A stretch of DNA of 64,000 bases from Brevundimonas goettingensis (GTDB taxonomy: Bacteria > Pseudomonadota > Alphaproteobacteria > Caulobacterales > Caulobacteraceae). The notes under the pieces are model-generated. The model was not told the origin of the DNA and made no database searches. It worked only from the letters and a program-made list of their open reading frames with translations. Location: contig NZ_CP062222.1 in the NCBI RefSeq assembly GCF_017487405.1, positions 3,147,001 to 3,211,000 of the forward strand, given 5' to 3'. Shown here in pieces: positions 1 to 13,011 of the stretch; position 1 is the first letter of the stretch; every line of letters starts with the position of its first letter. Position numbers and translations under genes: made by a program.

Positions 1-269
1 TCGCCCGCGACCTGGGTCCCAAGGGCATCCGCGTCAACGCCATCTCGGCCGGCGCCATGCGCACCCTGTCGCTCGCCGGCATCTCGGGCGGCCGCGGCAT
101 GATCGCCCAGGGCCGGGCCATGTCGGCGATGAAGGAGGACACCTCCATGGAAGGCGTCGCCGGCGCCGCCCTGTGGCTGTGCTCGGACCTCGGCTTCTCG
201 ACCACCGGCGAAGTCATCCACGTCGACGCCGGCTTCCACATGATGGGCCTCGCGGGCGACGAGGAGTAG
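1..269 (+). CDS. fabI: Enoyl-ACP reductase FabI, C-terminal part (5' end outside window)
   Basis: Translates from base 3 as the last ~88 residues of a short-chain-dehydrogenase fold enzyme. The signature GIRVNAISAGAMRTL followed by a substrate-loop segment and the end LCSDL...TGEVIHVDAGFHMMG is the classic FabI C-terminus (catalyses the NADH-dependent last reduction of fatty-acid elongation). The catalytic Tyr-Lys pair lies upstream, outside the window. The stop at 267-269 is followed after 9 bases by the next gene, so they may be co-transcribed. The family call is strong; FabI versus a close SDR paralogue rests on the ISAGAxRTL motif. Confidence 0.88.
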   Translation, partial: ARDLGPKGIRVNAISAGAMRTLSLAGISGGRGMIAQGRAMSAMKEDTSMEGVAGAALWLCSDLGFSTTGEVIHVDAGFHMMGLAGDEE

Positions 270-278
270 TCGCCGTCG

Positions 279-1481
279 ATGACGGAGTCCGCTGAACCTC
301 CAGCCCCGCCCGTCTCCGCCTTCACGGCCGCCGCCGTCGGGACCATCATCGGTTTCGGCGGCACCGTGGCCCTTGTCGTTCAGGCCGGGCAGACGATGGG
401 GGCCTCGCCGGTCCAGATCGTGTCGATGGTCACGGCCCTGTGCCTCGGCATCGGCCTGCCGGGACTGGTGCTGAGCTGGCGGCTGAAGATTCCAGTCATA
501 CTCGCCTGGTCGACGCCGGGCGCGGCCCTGCTGGCGGCCTCAACGCTGAATCACAGCTGGTCGACGGCGGTGGGCGCCTTCGTCATCGCGGGCGCCATGA
601 TGATGGTCGTCGGCCTGATCCCGGTGCTGGGCCGTCTGGCGGCGCGAATCCCGGCGGCGGTGGCCTCGGCCATGCTGGCGGGGGTGCTGCTGCCCTTCGT
701 GATCAAGCTGTTCCTCGTCTTCCCGACCGATCTGGCGCTGGCTGCGGGTCTGGTCGCGGTCTTCCTGATCGCGCGACGACTGGCCCCGACCTGGGCGCTG
801 CCTCTGGTGCTGGTCGGCGCCTTCGCGGCCCTGGCCGTCCGCGGACAGATCGCCCTGCCGCCGGGCACAGGCGTGTTCGGGACCCTGTCGCCGGTCGCTC
901 CCCACTTCGAGCTCAAGGCGGCGGTCAGCCTGGCCCTGCCCCTGTTCATGGTGACCCTGGTGTCCCAGAACCTGCCGGGTCTGGTGGTGCTGAGGACCGC
1001 CGGATACGCCCCGCCCGCCGGGCCGCTGCTGCTCTCCACCGGGGCCGCAACGGTGCTTCTGGCGCCATTCGGAGCCTATGGAATCAATCTGGCGGCCATC
1101 GTCGCGGCCATCTGCACCGGCCCGGAGGCCCATCCGGACCCGCAGCGCCGCTGGATCGTCGGCGTGATCTACGGCGGCCTCTATCTGGTCGTCGCCCTGT
1201 TGGCCGCGCCTCTGGCCGGGCTGTTCATCGCCATGCCGCACGGGACCCTGGCCCTGATCACCGGACTGGCGCTGGTCGGCCCACTGCTGGGCGCGCTGGG
1301 CGGGATGCTGGCGGAGCCGAAGGACCGGGAAGCGGCCGTCCTGACCTTCGCCGCCACCGCCTCGGGCCTGGCCCTGTTCGGTATCGGCTCGGCCTTCTGG
1401 GGGCTGGCCACGGGCTTCGTCGCCCTGGCGGTCGGACGCTGGGTGAAGCCGCCCCAACCTCGCGTGCGGCCCGCGCCTTAA
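279..1481 (+). CDS. BenE-family benzoate/H+ symporter-like membrane transporter
   Basis: A 400-aa, almost entirely hydrophobic protein with about 11-12 predicted membrane segments. The order and motifs (FGGTVALVVQAGQ near the N-terminus, then CLGIGLPGLVLSWRLKIPV and WSTPGAALL) match the BenE family, the proton-linked benzoate importers. Full length for the family (about 390-400 aa). The ATG lies just after the fabI stop, with GAGGAG overlapping the fabI end as ribosome-binding site. No benzoate catabolic genes are nearby, so the real substrate is unknown; the family call is confident, the substrate is not. Confidence 0.85.
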   Translation: MTESAEPPAPPVSAFTAAAVGTIIGFGGTVALVVQAGQTMGASPVQIVSMVTALCLGIGLPGLVLSWRLKIPVILAWSTPGAALLAASTLNHSWSTAVGAFVIAGAMMMVVGLIPVLGRLAARIPAAVASAMLAGVLLPFVIKLFLVFPTDLALAAGLVAVFLIARRLAPTWALPLVLVGAFAALAVRGQIALPPGTGVFGTLSPVAPHFELKAAVSLALPLFMVTLVSQNLPGLVVLRTAGYAPPAGPLLLSTGAATVLLAPFGAYGINLAAIVAAICTGPEAHPDPQRRWIVGVIYGGLYLVVALLAAPLAGLFIAMPHGTLALITGLALVGPLLGALGGMLAEPKDREAAVLTFAATASGLALFGIGSAFWGLATGFVALAVGRWVKPPQPRVRPAP

Positions 1482-1535
1482 ATCCAGCGCGATCTGTGGT
1501 ATAAGGCGGGCTCCCTTCGATCAGGATACCGCCCC

Positions 1536-2702
1536 TTGAGCATCACGCTCGATCTCTCGCGTGTTTCAACGCCCGCGCCTGCCGCCCCCGTCAACCTCGC
1601 CGGTCTGACGCGCGACGGCCTGCGCGAAGCCCTGATTTCGGGCGGGGTCTGTGCGCCCGAGAAGGCGAAGATGCGCAGCGTGCAGATCTGGCGCTGGATC
1701 CATCACCACGGGGTCACCGACTTCGCGGCCATGACCAATATCGACAAGGAGACCCGGGCGCGGCTGGAGGCCTCCTGCACCCTGGCCCGACCCGAGATCG
1801 TCGAGCGGCAGGTGTCGAAGGACGGCACCCGCAAATATCTGATCCGCACCGCCCCGGGCATCGAGATCGAGGCGGTCTACATCCCCGACGTCGGTCGCGC
1901 GGGCGCCCTGTGCGTCTCCTCGCAGGTCGGCTGCACCCTGAACTGCACCTTCTGCCACACCGGCACCCAGAAGCTGGTCCGCAACCTGACCGCGGCCGAG
2001 ATCGTGGCCCAGGTCCAGGTCTGCCGCGACGATCTGGAGGAATGGCCGTCGCCCTCCGAAGACCGCCGCCTGTCCAACATCGTCTTCATGGGCATGGGCG
2101 AGCCGCTGTACAATCTGGACGCCGTGTCGGACGCCATCGACATTATCTCGGACAATGAGGGCATCGCCCTGTCGCGCCGCCGGATGACCGTCTCGACCTC
2201 GGGCGTCGTGCCGCAGTTGCAGGCCCTCGGCGACCGCACCCAGGCCATGCTGGCGATCAGCCTGCACGCCACCAACGACGACCTGCGCAACGTGCTGGTG
2301 CCGCTGAACAAGAAGTACAACCTCGAACAGCTGATGGACGGCATCCGCGCCTATCCGGGCCTGTCCAATGCGCGCCGGGTGACGTTCGAATACGTCATGC
2401 TGAAAGGCGTCAACGACAGCCCGGCCGAGGCCCGCGCCCTGGTCAAGCTGATCGACGGCATCCCGGCCAAGGTGAACCTGATCCCGTTCAACCCCTGGCC
2501 CGGCACCGACTACGAATGCTCGGACTGGAAGACCATCGAGGTCTTCGCCGCCATTCTGAACAAGGCCGGCTTCGCCAGCCCCATCCGCACCCCGCGCGGC
2601 CGCGACATCCTCGCCGCCTGCGGCCAGCTGAAGTCCGAGAGCGAGAAGCTGCGGGCGAGCGCCCTCAGGACGGCGGAACAGGCTGGGGCTGAGGCGGCCT
2701 AG
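1536..2702 (+). CDS. rlmN: 23S rRNA/tRNA adenine-C2 methyltransferase RlmN
   Basis: Radical-SAM enzyme that methylates C2 of A2503 in 23S rRNA and A37 in some tRNAs. The 388-aa product has the cluster motif C133-x3-C137-x2-C140 (CTLNCTFC), the following [13 protein letters not shown]-binding stretch, and the methyl-carrying Cys near the C-terminus in DILAACGQL. The start is a TTG at 1536 (no upstream in-frame ATG), giving a ~30-residue N-terminal extension compared with short homologues. Full length, no damage seen. Confidence 0.96.
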   Translation: MSITLDLSRVSTPAPAAPVNLAGLTRDGLREALISGGVCAPEKAKMRSVQIWRWIHHHGVTDFAAMTNIDKETRARLEASCTLARPEIVERQVSKDGTRKYLIRTAPGIEIEAVYIPDVGRAGALCVSSQVGCTLNCTFCHTGTQKLVRNLTAAEIVAQVQVCRDDLEEWPSPSEDRRLSNIVFMGMGEPLYNLDAVSDAIDIISDNEGIALSRRRMTVSTSGVVPQLQALGDRTQAMLAISLHATNDDLRNVLVPLNKKYNLEQLMDGIRAYPGLSNARRVTFEYVMLKGVNDSPAEARALVKLIDGIPAKVNLIPFNPWPGTDYECSDWKTIEVFAAILNKAGFASPIRTPRGRDILAACGQLKSESEKLRASALRTAEQAGAEAA

Positions 2703-2808
2703 GTTGCGAAAGCGCCATCCGGTGGACGACCGCGCCAGCGACCCCATGCCGGCCTGACGGCGGGCGAGCTCGCAGCGAAGAAGAAGGCCGGCGAGGACTG
2801 AGCGGCCT

Positions 2809-3129
2809 TCACAGGAACTGCGGCACGCGCGCCTTGAGCAGGCGGACGAGGTTCGGGTCCATGAACTCATAGTCGTCGGGAATGCCGAGGCAGATAACCC
2901 GCGCCCGCTTCAGACTGGCCTTGAACCGCTTTTGCAGCTTGCTGCGGTGAGCCTTCTCCATGACGAAGATGACGTCGGCCCATTCGACCAGTTCGGTCGT
3001 GACCACCTCTTCGGCGTCCTGATCGAGGCCCGCCGAGGCGGTCTCAAGTCCCGGCCAGTCGGCGAAGACCTGTTCGGCCGTCGGGGACCGCAGCTTGTTC
3101 TGCGAACAGACGAAGAGGACGTTTTTCAC
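2809..3129 (-). CDS. Low-molecular-weight protein tyrosine phosphatase-like protein
   Basis: Small 106-aa protein beginning [19 protein letters not shown]. The CX5R-S loop (C-SQNKL-R-S) at residues 8-15 is the P-loop of LMW tyrosine phosphatases, and the spacing to a later [12 protein letters not shown] segment fits the short (about 105-110 aa) bacterial members of the fold. Start is a GTG at 3127-3129 that overlaps the stop of the upstream gene (GTGA), implying translational coupling. The usual C-terminal DPY acid motif is only weakly represented ([11 protein letters not shown]). Phosphatase activity is inferred, substrate unknown. Confidence 0.75.
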   Translation of the reverse strand: MKNVLFVCSQNKLRSPTAEQVFADWPGLETASAGLDQDAEEVVTTELVEWADVIFVMEKAHRSKLQKRFKASLKRARVICLGIPDDYEFMDPNLVRLLKARVPQFL

Positions 3130-3431
3130 GCCGGCAAGCCGCGCGACAGCCACCAGAGTTCGGACTGAAACTCCGCCGGCGCCTTGTCCACATCCGCTAG
3201 ACCGTTGATGAGCCCCATGGCCTCCAACGCGTCGAAAAAGACGTTTCGCAAGGAGGATGGCAGAGGCTTCCCACTGAACGGGCAGAAGGTCAGCCCTTGA
3301 ACGGCCGACGATCCCGGTTCGATCGCCAGATGGAATTCGCGAAACCGGGCGGAATAGCCGAGGCCGCATTCTCCCCTGTCGATGAAGCGGAACAGGTCGG
3401 GAAAGTCATCCCGGAGCGTGGACTCGATCAT
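3126..3431 (-). CDS. Small CPxxG-type hypothetical protein (resembles DUF6980)
   Basis: 101 aa starting [15 protein letters not shown] central [21 protein letters not shown] segment resembles the small zinc-knuckle-like proteins grouped as DUF6980, whose core is usually CPxCGxxLPxSLRDxxFDxLE; here the second Cys is a Ser, so a metal site is doubtful. Starts at the ATG at 3431, 8 bases after the argJ stop and overlaps the phosphatase-like gene by 4 bases. argJ, this gene and the phosphatase are probably one transcript. Function unknown; the family assignment is from memory of the motif. Confidence 0.65.
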   Translation of the reverse strand: MIESTLRDDFPDLFRFIDRGECGLGYSARFREFHLAIEPGSSAVQGLTFCPFSGKPLPSSLRNVFFDALEAMGLINGLADVDKAPAEFQSELWWLSRGLPA

Positions 3432-3439
3432 GGCTCTCG

Positions 3440-4834
3440 TCAGCTTCTGTAATCCCCGTTGATCTCGATGTAGCCCTTGGTCAGATCGCAGGTCCAGACG
3501 GTGGCGGAGGCGCGGCCGGCGCCGACATCGACGGTGATGTCGATCTCGGGGTTCTTCATATAGGCCGTCATCTTGGCCTCGTCGTAGTGGGGCGAAGGGG
3601 CGCCGTCGATGGCCGCCTGATGAGGTCCGGAATTTGATCGCCAGGGCGTCGCGATTGACCGGCTCCTCGGTCTTGCCGACAGCCATGACCACCCGGCCCC
3701 AGTTGGCGTCCTGACCGGCGATGGCGGTCTTGACCAGGGGGCTGTCGGCGATCGACTTGGCCAGTTTCCGGGCCGAGGCCGGGCTGGCGGCGCCGTCGAC
3801 CATGACCTTGACGAATTTGGTCGCGCCCTCGCCGTCGCGGACCAGCTGGTGCGCGAGGTCCAGCATGACACGGTCCAGAGCGGCCGAGAACTCCTTCAGA
3901 CGCCGATCGCCGACGCGGCCGATGCGGGGCGCGGTCGAGGCGCCGGTGGCGAACATCAGACAGGTGTCGTTGGTCGAGGTGTCGCCGTCGACCGTCACCG
4001 AGTTGAAGGTGGTGCGCACGTGCAGGCTGAGCAGGGCGCGCAGCACGCTGGGATGGATGTCGGCGTCGGTGACGATGAAGGCCAGCATGGTCGCCATGTC
4101 CGGCGCGATCATGCCCGAGCCCTTGGCGATGCCGGCGATGCGGACCTTCTCGCCCTCGATCAGGGCCTCGGCATAGGCCCCCTTGGGGAAGGTGTCCGTG
4201 GTCATGATGCCGCGCGCGGCCAGGGCCCAGGCGTCGGTCCAGACGGCTTTCGACGGTCGGCAGCTGGGCCGCGATCTTGTGGTCGTCCAGCACCACCCCG
4301 ATGACCCCGGTCGAGGCCAGCATGACGTCGCGCTGGCGGCAGCCGAAGCGTTTGGCGACCTCGGAGGCGGTGCGGCGGGCGGCGTCGGCGCCGGCCTTGC
4401 CGGTGAAGGCGTTGGCGCAGCCGGCGTTGACCACCAGGGCCCGCACGTCCTTGCCGCCCTCGTCGGAATCCAGATGGCGCTTGCACCAGTCGACGGGGGC
4501 CGAGCCCACCTTGTGCTTGGTGAAGACCCCGGCGCAGGTCGTGCCGCGCGCGAAGCGGAACACCACCAGATCCTCGCGCTCATGCTTGTAGAAGCCGGCC
4601 CGGGCGGTGGCGATCTCGACCCCTGCGATGGGGGAATGGTCGGGAAGGGCACGGCCAGGGCGAGACCTTGAGGCCGGGCTTGCCGGGCGCCGCGGGTGCG
4701 GGGGCGGCCGTCGGGGCCGGGGTCGTCGCGCGCTTCAGGGCAGAGGCGAGCGGATCCAGCGCCTTTTCGATGGCGTGTTCGATCTTCTGGCCGGTCGAGG
4801 CCTTGCCTGCGGAAGTGACGGGAGGCTTGCTCAT
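3440..4834 (-). CDS. argJ: Bifunctional ornithine acetyltransferase/N-acetylglutamate synthase ArgJ (reading frame interrupted)
   Basis: Transfers acetyl groups between N-acetylornithine and glutamate in arginine synthesis; self-cleaves at a conserved Thr. Recognised by [74 protein letters not shown] (the cleavage Thr lies in MATMLAF) and [15 protein letters not shown]. The N-terminus has a ~55-residue Ala/Pro-rich extension. The frame is broken about four times: near 4659 and 4632 (one C missing in each C run, coding strand), near 4250, and near 3630. All motifs survive across the breaks, so sequence error is likelier than decay. The C-terminal end ([13 protein letters not shown]) is intact. 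Confidence 0.85.
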
Positions 4835-4859
4835 TGTCTGGACGCTCCAGCGGGAGCCG

Positions 4860-5800
4860 TCATCGGCGCCGTCGGGGAGAAGGATTGGCGGAAGGTGAGG
4901 GCGCGGATGCCGGCTCCTCCGCTCCGCTCGGCGCGGGTTCGTCGGCCAGCAGGATGTTCACCTTGGCCTTGCCGCGGAGCTGCTCCAGCAGCCTGCGCAC
5001 GCCTTCATAGGTCAGATAGCGCACGATCTGGGGCCGCGCCTGTTCCAGGGTCGGCGGACTTTCCTTGCGCCGGTCCTCGACCCGCAGCACGGCCCAGCCG
5101 CCGTCCGTCTGGAACGGACCGACGGTTGAACCCGCCGGGGCGTCGCGCAGAGCATTGGCATAGGCCTGGGGCATGACATCGACTGTCGAATAGCCGAGGT
5201 CGCCGCCCGAGAACCGGGTCGCCTCGTCGACCGACCGCTCCTGTGCCACCGCCGAGAAGGCCGCGCCCTGGCTCAGGATGCCGATCACCGCGTCGGCTTC
5301 CGGCTTCGTCCGCGACAGGATCAGCCGCACCCGATCTCTTCCGAGCTCTTCGCCAGCTTGAGCTGCTCCTGGTACAGGGTCTGGACGGCCTGGTCGTTGA
5401 TGCGGCCGTTGACCTCGTTCTCGACCAGCATGTCGCCCATGATCCGCTCCTGGGTCGCCTTGAGGCGGCGCTGGGCGAGGATCGAATTGTCGAGGCCGCG
5501 GCGCTCGGCCTCACGGGCCAGCAGCTTCTGGTCAATGACCTCGTCCAGCACGCGCCGGAACAGGTCCGAGGTGACGTCCAGCGGTTCACCCTCGCCGACC
5601 AACCCTTGCGCCACCGCCTCACGCTTGACGTCGGAGGCCCAGATGGTCTGGTCCTGCACCTTGGCCACGGCCTGATCACCGGGCTCGGGCGCGCGATCCG
5701 CATCATTGCCGCCACCGCAGGCGGCGACCGTCAAAAGCCCCGCGAAAGCGATCAAGGTCAGAGGGTTGCGCGAAAGACGCCTTGTACGAAAAACGGACAA
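4860..5800 (-). CDS. Parvulin-type peptidylprolyl isomerase, lipoprotein (one frameshift)
   Basis: Periplasmic PPIase of the PpiC/SurA class. The N-terminus has a signal peptide with lipobox (LLTVAACGGG); residues ~45-150 form a SurA-like N-domain (ASDVKREAVAQGL, LDEVIDQKLLAREAERRGLD). The parvulin core follows (FSAVAQERSVDEATRFSGGDLGY, GPFQTDGGWAVLRVEDRR). Start is a TTG at 5800 with GGAG upstream. The frame breaks near 5333, where one C is missing between SSEEI and RVRLILS; otherwise complete, ending in a Ser/Pro/Arg tail. It lies next to argJ and diverges from secA, an arrangement familiar from Caulobacterales, fitting a role in handling Sec-exported proteins. Confidence 0.86.
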
Positions 5801-5838
5801 AGGAGGCTGCTCCGTTCCGGACTGGAATGCCCCTCGCG

Positions 5839-5867
5839 TTGACAGGGGTAAGGCCGGTGCTTAAGTC
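5839..5867 (+). promoter_or_regulatory. Candidate housekeeping promoter for secA
   Basis: TTGACA at 5839-5844, 17 bases, then TAAGTC at 5862-5867; the overlapping GCTTAAGTC also resembles the Caulobacter sigma-73 -10 region (GCTANAWC). It lies in the gap between the divergent PPIase gene and secA and would give a leader of roughly 170 bases. Seen by eye only; no transcription start data. Confidence 0.45.
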
Positions 5868-6044
5868 CCGGCTGCGCCCAAGTCGAGGGGTTTTCGATCG
5901 TTCGCGCGGCCCTCGCGCGCGCCTTGTTCAGGCGCACCGGGCCGCCGTCGGGTCTGGCCCCTCTCGCGGCGTTGTCGCCGCCCGTCCGGAACCTTTCCGG
6001 ACCCTGTTCAGAGCCTTCAGACGCTCGACGCCTTCGGATCGCTT

Positions 6045-8897
<2,853 letters not shown>

Positions 8898-8901
8898 CGT
8901 C

Positions 8902-9727
8902 ATGTCGGGGCTGCCGTTCGATACGGACTACTGGAAGTCCACCGGTTCGAACGCCTGGGTGACCCTGCAGCCCCTGCTCGACCGGCTGTATCAGCCGATC
9001 AGCGACGCCATCCTGACGCAGGTTCCCTCGGCGCCCGACGCCCGGGCGCTGGACATCGGCTGCGGCCCCGGCGCGACCACGCTCCAGATGGCCCGCCGGC
9101 TGCCGGACGGTCTATGCCTCGGCGTCGACGTGTCCGAGCCGCTGCTGGCGCTCGCACGCCAGCGGGCGGAGGCTGAAAGCCTGGCCAGTGCAGATTTCCG
9201 GCTGGCCGACGCCCAGACCGCCGCCTTCGACCCGAATTCGACGCCCTGATCTCGCGCTTCGGGGTGATGTTCTTCCCCGATCCAGAAGTCGCCTTCGCCA
9301 ACCTGCACCGGGCGCTTCGCCCGGAGGGCCGCCTGAGTTTCGCCTGCTGGCGGGGCCCTGCGGACAATCCGCTGGCGGGCCTGCCCGACGCCGTCGCCCC
9401 CCCCTGATCCCGGACCTCCAGACCCCGCCGACCAGCGGCCCGGGCCGTTTCGCCTTCGCCGATCCGGATCTGGTCCGGGACGTTCTGCAGGGCGCAGGCT
9501 GGCGCGATGTCGAGATTACCTCTCTGGACGTCCCGACGCCGCTTTCGGTCGCCGAACTGGTCGAGATGTGCCTGAAGCTGGGTTCCGTGGGCGCCGCCGT
9601 GCCCCGCCTCGACGAAAATCATCAAATGCAGGTCCATGACGCGATGGTCCGAAGCGTGGAACAGGAAGCCCGCGACGGCGTCGTGCCGATGACGGCCGCC
9701 TGCTGGCTGGTGAGCGCAACCGCATGA
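8902..9727 (+). CDS. Class I SAM-dependent methyltransferase (two frameshifts)
   Basis: Methyltransferase_25/11-type fold: motif I ALDIGCGPGATTLQMARR (residues ~48-65), acidic motif II LCLGVDVSEPLLALARQRA, then FDALISRFGVMFFPDP and LRPEGRLSFACWRG. The C-terminal ~100 residues form a family-specific lid with AGWRDVEITSLDVP. Frame breaks: near 9236 (a T missing in AATTCG) and near 9400 (one C short in an eight-C run). The ATG at 8902 lies 4 bases past the secA stop, and the end overlaps the next start by 4 bases (ATGA). Substrate unknown; similar enzymes often methylate small molecules. Confidence 0.78.
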
Positions 9728-10887
9728 GCTTCAAACCCCTCTTCTCCCGCGCCCTCTCCCTCGACCCCGAGCGGCTGCATTTCGCGGCCCACAGCCACCA
9801 CCTCTGGCCCGACGCCTCCTTCGAGGGGCAGGTGCGCGCCTGGGAGGAGGCCAACCGGTTCGCGGACCGCAAATGGGACCTGATCTTCGGCGAGGTCGTG
9901 CCCGAGGCGCAGACGCATATCGCCAAAGAGCTGAACCTGCCGTCGCCCGATACGGTGGTCTTCGCGCCCAATACCCACGACTTTCTGGTTCGTATCCTGT
10001 CGGGCTTCGACAAGAAGCCCGTCCGCATCCTGACCAGCGACGGCGAGTTCCACTCGTTCCGCCGCCAGGCCGAGCGCTGGGAAGAGGCCGGAGAGGCCGT
10101 GGTGACCCGCCCTCTCCTGCCCTATGAGACCTTCGACGACGATCGCTTCGTGGAGGCCGCGCGGGCCGGCGGACACGACCTGATCCTGGTCAGCCAGGTC
10201 TTCTTCAAGACCGGCCTCGCCTTCAACCGCATCGCCGATCTGGCGGCCCTGGCCGATCCGGCGGGGCCCTGGGTGGTCGTCGACGGCTATCACGGCTTCA
10301 TGGCGACCCCGACCGATCTCTCGTCCGTGGCGGACCGGATCTTCTATGTCGCCGGCGGCTATAAATACGCCATGAGCGGCGAGGGCGCGGGCTTCCTCCA
10401 TGCCCCCGACGGCTATTGCCCCCGGCCGGTGATCACCGGCTGGTTCGCCGAGTTCGGCGATCTGATGGGTCGGCCCGAGGACGTCCAGTACCGCGCCGAC
10501 GCAGGCCGGTTCTGGGGCGCGACCTTCGACGGCACGCCGCTGTATCGCTTCAACGGAGTGCGGCGGATGCTGCAGGGGGCCGGCCTGACCACGGCCGAGG
10601 TCTCGGCCCATGCCCTGACGCTGCAGACCCGGTTCGCCGAAGCTCTGGCGTCAGGCGAATGCGGCGCTCCGGGCGATGCGGAAGTGCTCAATCCCGTCAC
10701 AGGCGACGGCCCCCGGGCGCGGTTCCTCGCTCTGAAGCATCCGGACGCCCAGGCCTGGCGCGCGGCCCTGCTGGCAGCCAATGTCGTCACCGATGTGCGC
10801 GACGACATCATCCGCTTCGGCTTCGGGCTCTATCAGGACGCAGACGACGTCGAGAGGCTGATCGCGGTCTGCAAACGGCTGTTCTGA
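9724..10887 (+). CDS. PLP-dependent class V aminotransferase-fold enzyme (kynureninase-like)
   Basis: 387 aa of the aspartate-aminotransferase fold, class V branch. The Schiff-base Lys is in AGGYKYAMSGEG, preceded by the cofactor Asp in WVVVDGYHGF; the N-terminus FAAHSHHLWPD and the HSFRRQAERWEEAG segment resemble kynureninase/selenocysteine-lyase relatives. It starts within the stop of the methyltransferase gene (ATGA), so the two are translationally coupled. No tryptophan-catabolism genes are near, so kynureninase activity should not be assumed; the fold is confident, the reaction is not. Confidence 0.8.
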   Translation: MSFKPLFSRALSLDPERLHFAAHSHHLWPDASFEGQVRAWEEANRFADRKWDLIFGEVVPEAQTHIAKELNLPSPDTVVFAPNTHDFLVRILSGFDKKPVRILTSDGEFHSFRRQAERWEEAGEAVVTRPLLPYETFDDDRFVEAARAGGHDLILVSQVFFKTGLAFNRIADLAALADPAGPWVVVDGYHGFMATPTDLSSVADRIFYVAGGYKYAMSGEGAGFLHAPDGYCPRPVITGWFAEFGDLMGRPEDVQYRADAGRFWGATFDGTPLYRFNGVRRMLQGAGLTTAEVSAHALTLQTRFAEALASGECGAPGDAEVLNPVTGDGPRARFLALKHPDAQAWRAALLAANVVTDVRDDIIRFGFGLYQDADDVERLIAVCKRLF

Positions 10888-10911
10888 CCGCCCCCGCCTA
10901 CCCCGGCCCGC

Positions 10912-11873
10912 TCAATAGAACTGGGTGTCTTCCTGCGGCGTCGGCCGGTTGGTCTGACGCGGACTGTTCTGGCGCGGCGCGGGACGCGGGCTGGTCTGGG
11001 GCGCCGGACGGCTGGTCGTCGTGTTCGACGGCGCGGGTCGGGCCGGCGCCGCCGGAGCCGTCTGGGCCGGGGCGGCAGGCGTCGGGGTCGCCGTCGGGGC
11101 GGGCTGTCCATTGACCGGCGGGATCGGCGGCAGGTTCGGATAGGGCAGGCCCTCGACTTGGGGCTGAACCGTCGGCGCCGGCGTCATGGGGACCTCGGGC
11201 GCCGGAGCCGGGACGGCCTCCACCGCTTCCGGCGCGTCCAGATCGTCACGGATGAAGGCCCAGGAGCGGCTGTCGGCGCAGGCGCAGGCCTTGAGGAAGC
11301 CCTCGCGGTCGCGCCAGATCACCAGGGGGAAGGTCGGCTTGACCCCCGCGTCGCGCATCAGGGCGTCGAGCCGGGACATGAACTGCCGCCCGGCCTCAAC
11401 CACGGCGCTGCGGGCCAGATTGCCGTCGGCCAGAGGAATGCCCGCCGCCGTCCAGTCCTTCGACGGGGTCGCCGTCCAGCGCTGATAGAGGCTCCAGTCG
11501 CGCGTCAGCCACAGCTCGGCCAGGGTGGCGCGCTCGGCCGGGGTCGACTGCGGCGCCCCTCCTTATCCGGGCGGGCGAAGAGGATGACGCGGACGTCGAC
11601 GCCCCCGGCTCTCAGCTTCTCGGCCTCCTGCTGCTCATAGGCCCGGGTCGGACCGCTGTCGCGATAGCCGATGATGTAGAGGGGCTGGTCGCCGCCGCCG
11701 CCCGGCGAGACCCAGGAGCTCTCGTCCAGCAGCCGCTGGATCTCACCCTGGTTCCGCGTGATCGTGACCGGCTGGAAGCGGGCGTAGAAATGGTCGTAGG
11801 CCAGATAGCCGCCGATGGCCAGGACGAGGCCAATCACAACCGCCAGGCCGGACCAGATCAGAAAGCGACGCAT
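10912..11873 (-). CDS. Membrane-anchored protein with Pro/Ala-rich C-terminal tail (one frameshift)
   Basis: Starts MRRFLIWSGLAVVIGLVLAIGGYLAYDHF, an N-terminal membrane anchor. A conserved central part follows (QPLYIIGYRDSGPTRAYEQQEAEKL...GGVDVRVILFARPDKEG, then LWLTRDWSLYQRWTATPSKDW and FPLVIWRDREGFLKACACADSRSW). This has the feel of a thioredoxin-like/DsbG-type extracytoplasmic domain, but without a clear CxxC. The last ~110 residues are Pro/Ala/Thr/Arg-rich and of low complexity. One G is missing near 11557. I recognise the type from Caulobacterales genomes but know no function. Confidence 0.65.
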
Positions 11874-12009
11874 ACGGCGGGGGCTCCAGCTTAAGCATTG
11901 GGCTCAGGGTAACGCTTAACACCGATTTGCGTCGCATCCGAACACCGGGCGGGCGAACTCATGCAACAGTCGCTGTTGCGGGGTCCGGCCGCCTCCCCAT
12001 ATCCCCGCC

Positions 12010-13011
12010 ATGACCAAGCTCTCCATCCTCGACCTCGCTCCCGTGCCGCAGGGCTCCGACGTGTCCCAGGCGCTGGCGAACAGCATCGACCTGGCGAAGG
12101 CGGCCGAGCGGCTGGGCTATCACCGCTACTGGCTGGCCGAGCATCACAATATGGCGGGCATCGCCTCGGCGGCGACCTCGGTGGTCATCGGGGCCGTGGC
12201 GGCGGCGACGAAGACCATCCGCGTCGGGGCCGGCGGGGTCATGCTGCCCAACCATGCGCCGCTGGTGATCGCCGAGCAGTTCGGCACCCTGAACGCCCTC
12301 TATCCGGGCCGGATCGACCTGGGTCTGGGCCGCGCACCGGGCTCGGATCAGGCGACGGCCCGGGCGCTGCGCCGCACGCTTCAGGGCGATGTCGACGCCT
12401 TCCCGCAGGACGTGATGGAGCTGCTGCACTGGTTCAAGCCGGCGGAGGCGAACCAGGCCATCCGCGCCAACCCCGGCGAGGGTCAGGCCGTGCCGGTCTG
12501 GATCCTCGGCTCCTCGACCTACGGCGCCCAGCTGGCGGCCCATCTAGGCCTGCCCTACGCCTTCGCCAGCCATTTCGCACCCGGCGATCTGATGAACGCC
12601 ATCCGCATCTATCGCGAGACCTTCCGCCCGTCGGAATATCTGTCCGAGCCCTATGTCATGGCCGGCTTCAACGTCTTCGCCGCCCCGACCGACGCCGAGG
12701 CCCAGCTGCTGTTCAGCTCGATGCAGCAGGCCTTCGTCAATCTGCGCTCGGGCCGTCCCGGAAAACTGCCCCCGCCGGTCGAGAACTATGAGGCCGGGCT
12801 GGACGCGGGGGCACGCGGCATGATCGCCCAGGCTCTGTCCTGCTCCGCCGTCGGCTCGCCCGAAACGGTGCGGCAGGGGCTGGAAGCCTTCATCGCCCGC
12901 ACCGGCGCCGACGAGCTGATGATCACCAGCCAGATCTGGTCGCACGCCGATCGGGTGCGGTCGCTGGAAATCCTGGCCGAGCTCGGGATGGGTCTGGCGA
13001 AGGCCGCCTAG
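12010..13011 (+). CDS. LLM-class flavin-dependent oxidoreductase (bacterial luciferase-like)
   Basis: 333 aa; F420/FMN-dependent luciferase-like monooxygenase fold. Diagnostic stretches: [14 protein letters not shown] at the start, [33 protein letters not shown] strand, [14 protein letters not shown] and the end-region [21 protein letters not shown]. Closest in type to E. coli YhbW and the MsnO8 group. Substrate unknown. Its stop (13009-13011) overlaps the stop of the convergent glycosyltransferase gene (13008-13010). Confidence 0.9.
   Translation: MTKLSILDLAPVPQGSDVSQALANSIDLAKAAERLGYHRYWLAEHHNMAGIASAATSVVIGAVAAATKTIRVGAGGVMLPNHAPLVIAEQFGTLNALYPGRIDLGLGRAPGSDQATARALRRTLQGDVDAFPQDVMELLHWFKPAEANQAIRANPGEGQAVPVWILGSSTYGAQLAAHLGLPYAFASHFAPGDLMNAIRIYRETFRPSEYLSEPYVMAGFNVFAAPTDAEAQLLFSSMQQAFVNLRSGRPGKLPPPVENYEAGLDAGARGMIAQALSCSAVGSPETVRQGLEAFIARTGADELMITSQIWSHADRVRSLEILAELGMGLAKAA

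Noticed and set aside
2703..2808. Short frame ending LTAGELAAKKKAGED after rlmN
   Set aside because: About 30 codons without start or RBS; probably non-coding or a meaningless remnant.
3440..4834. argJ as a true pseudogene
   Set aside because: All motifs are perfect between the breaks, and neighbouring essential genes show the same type of break; sequence error is simpler.
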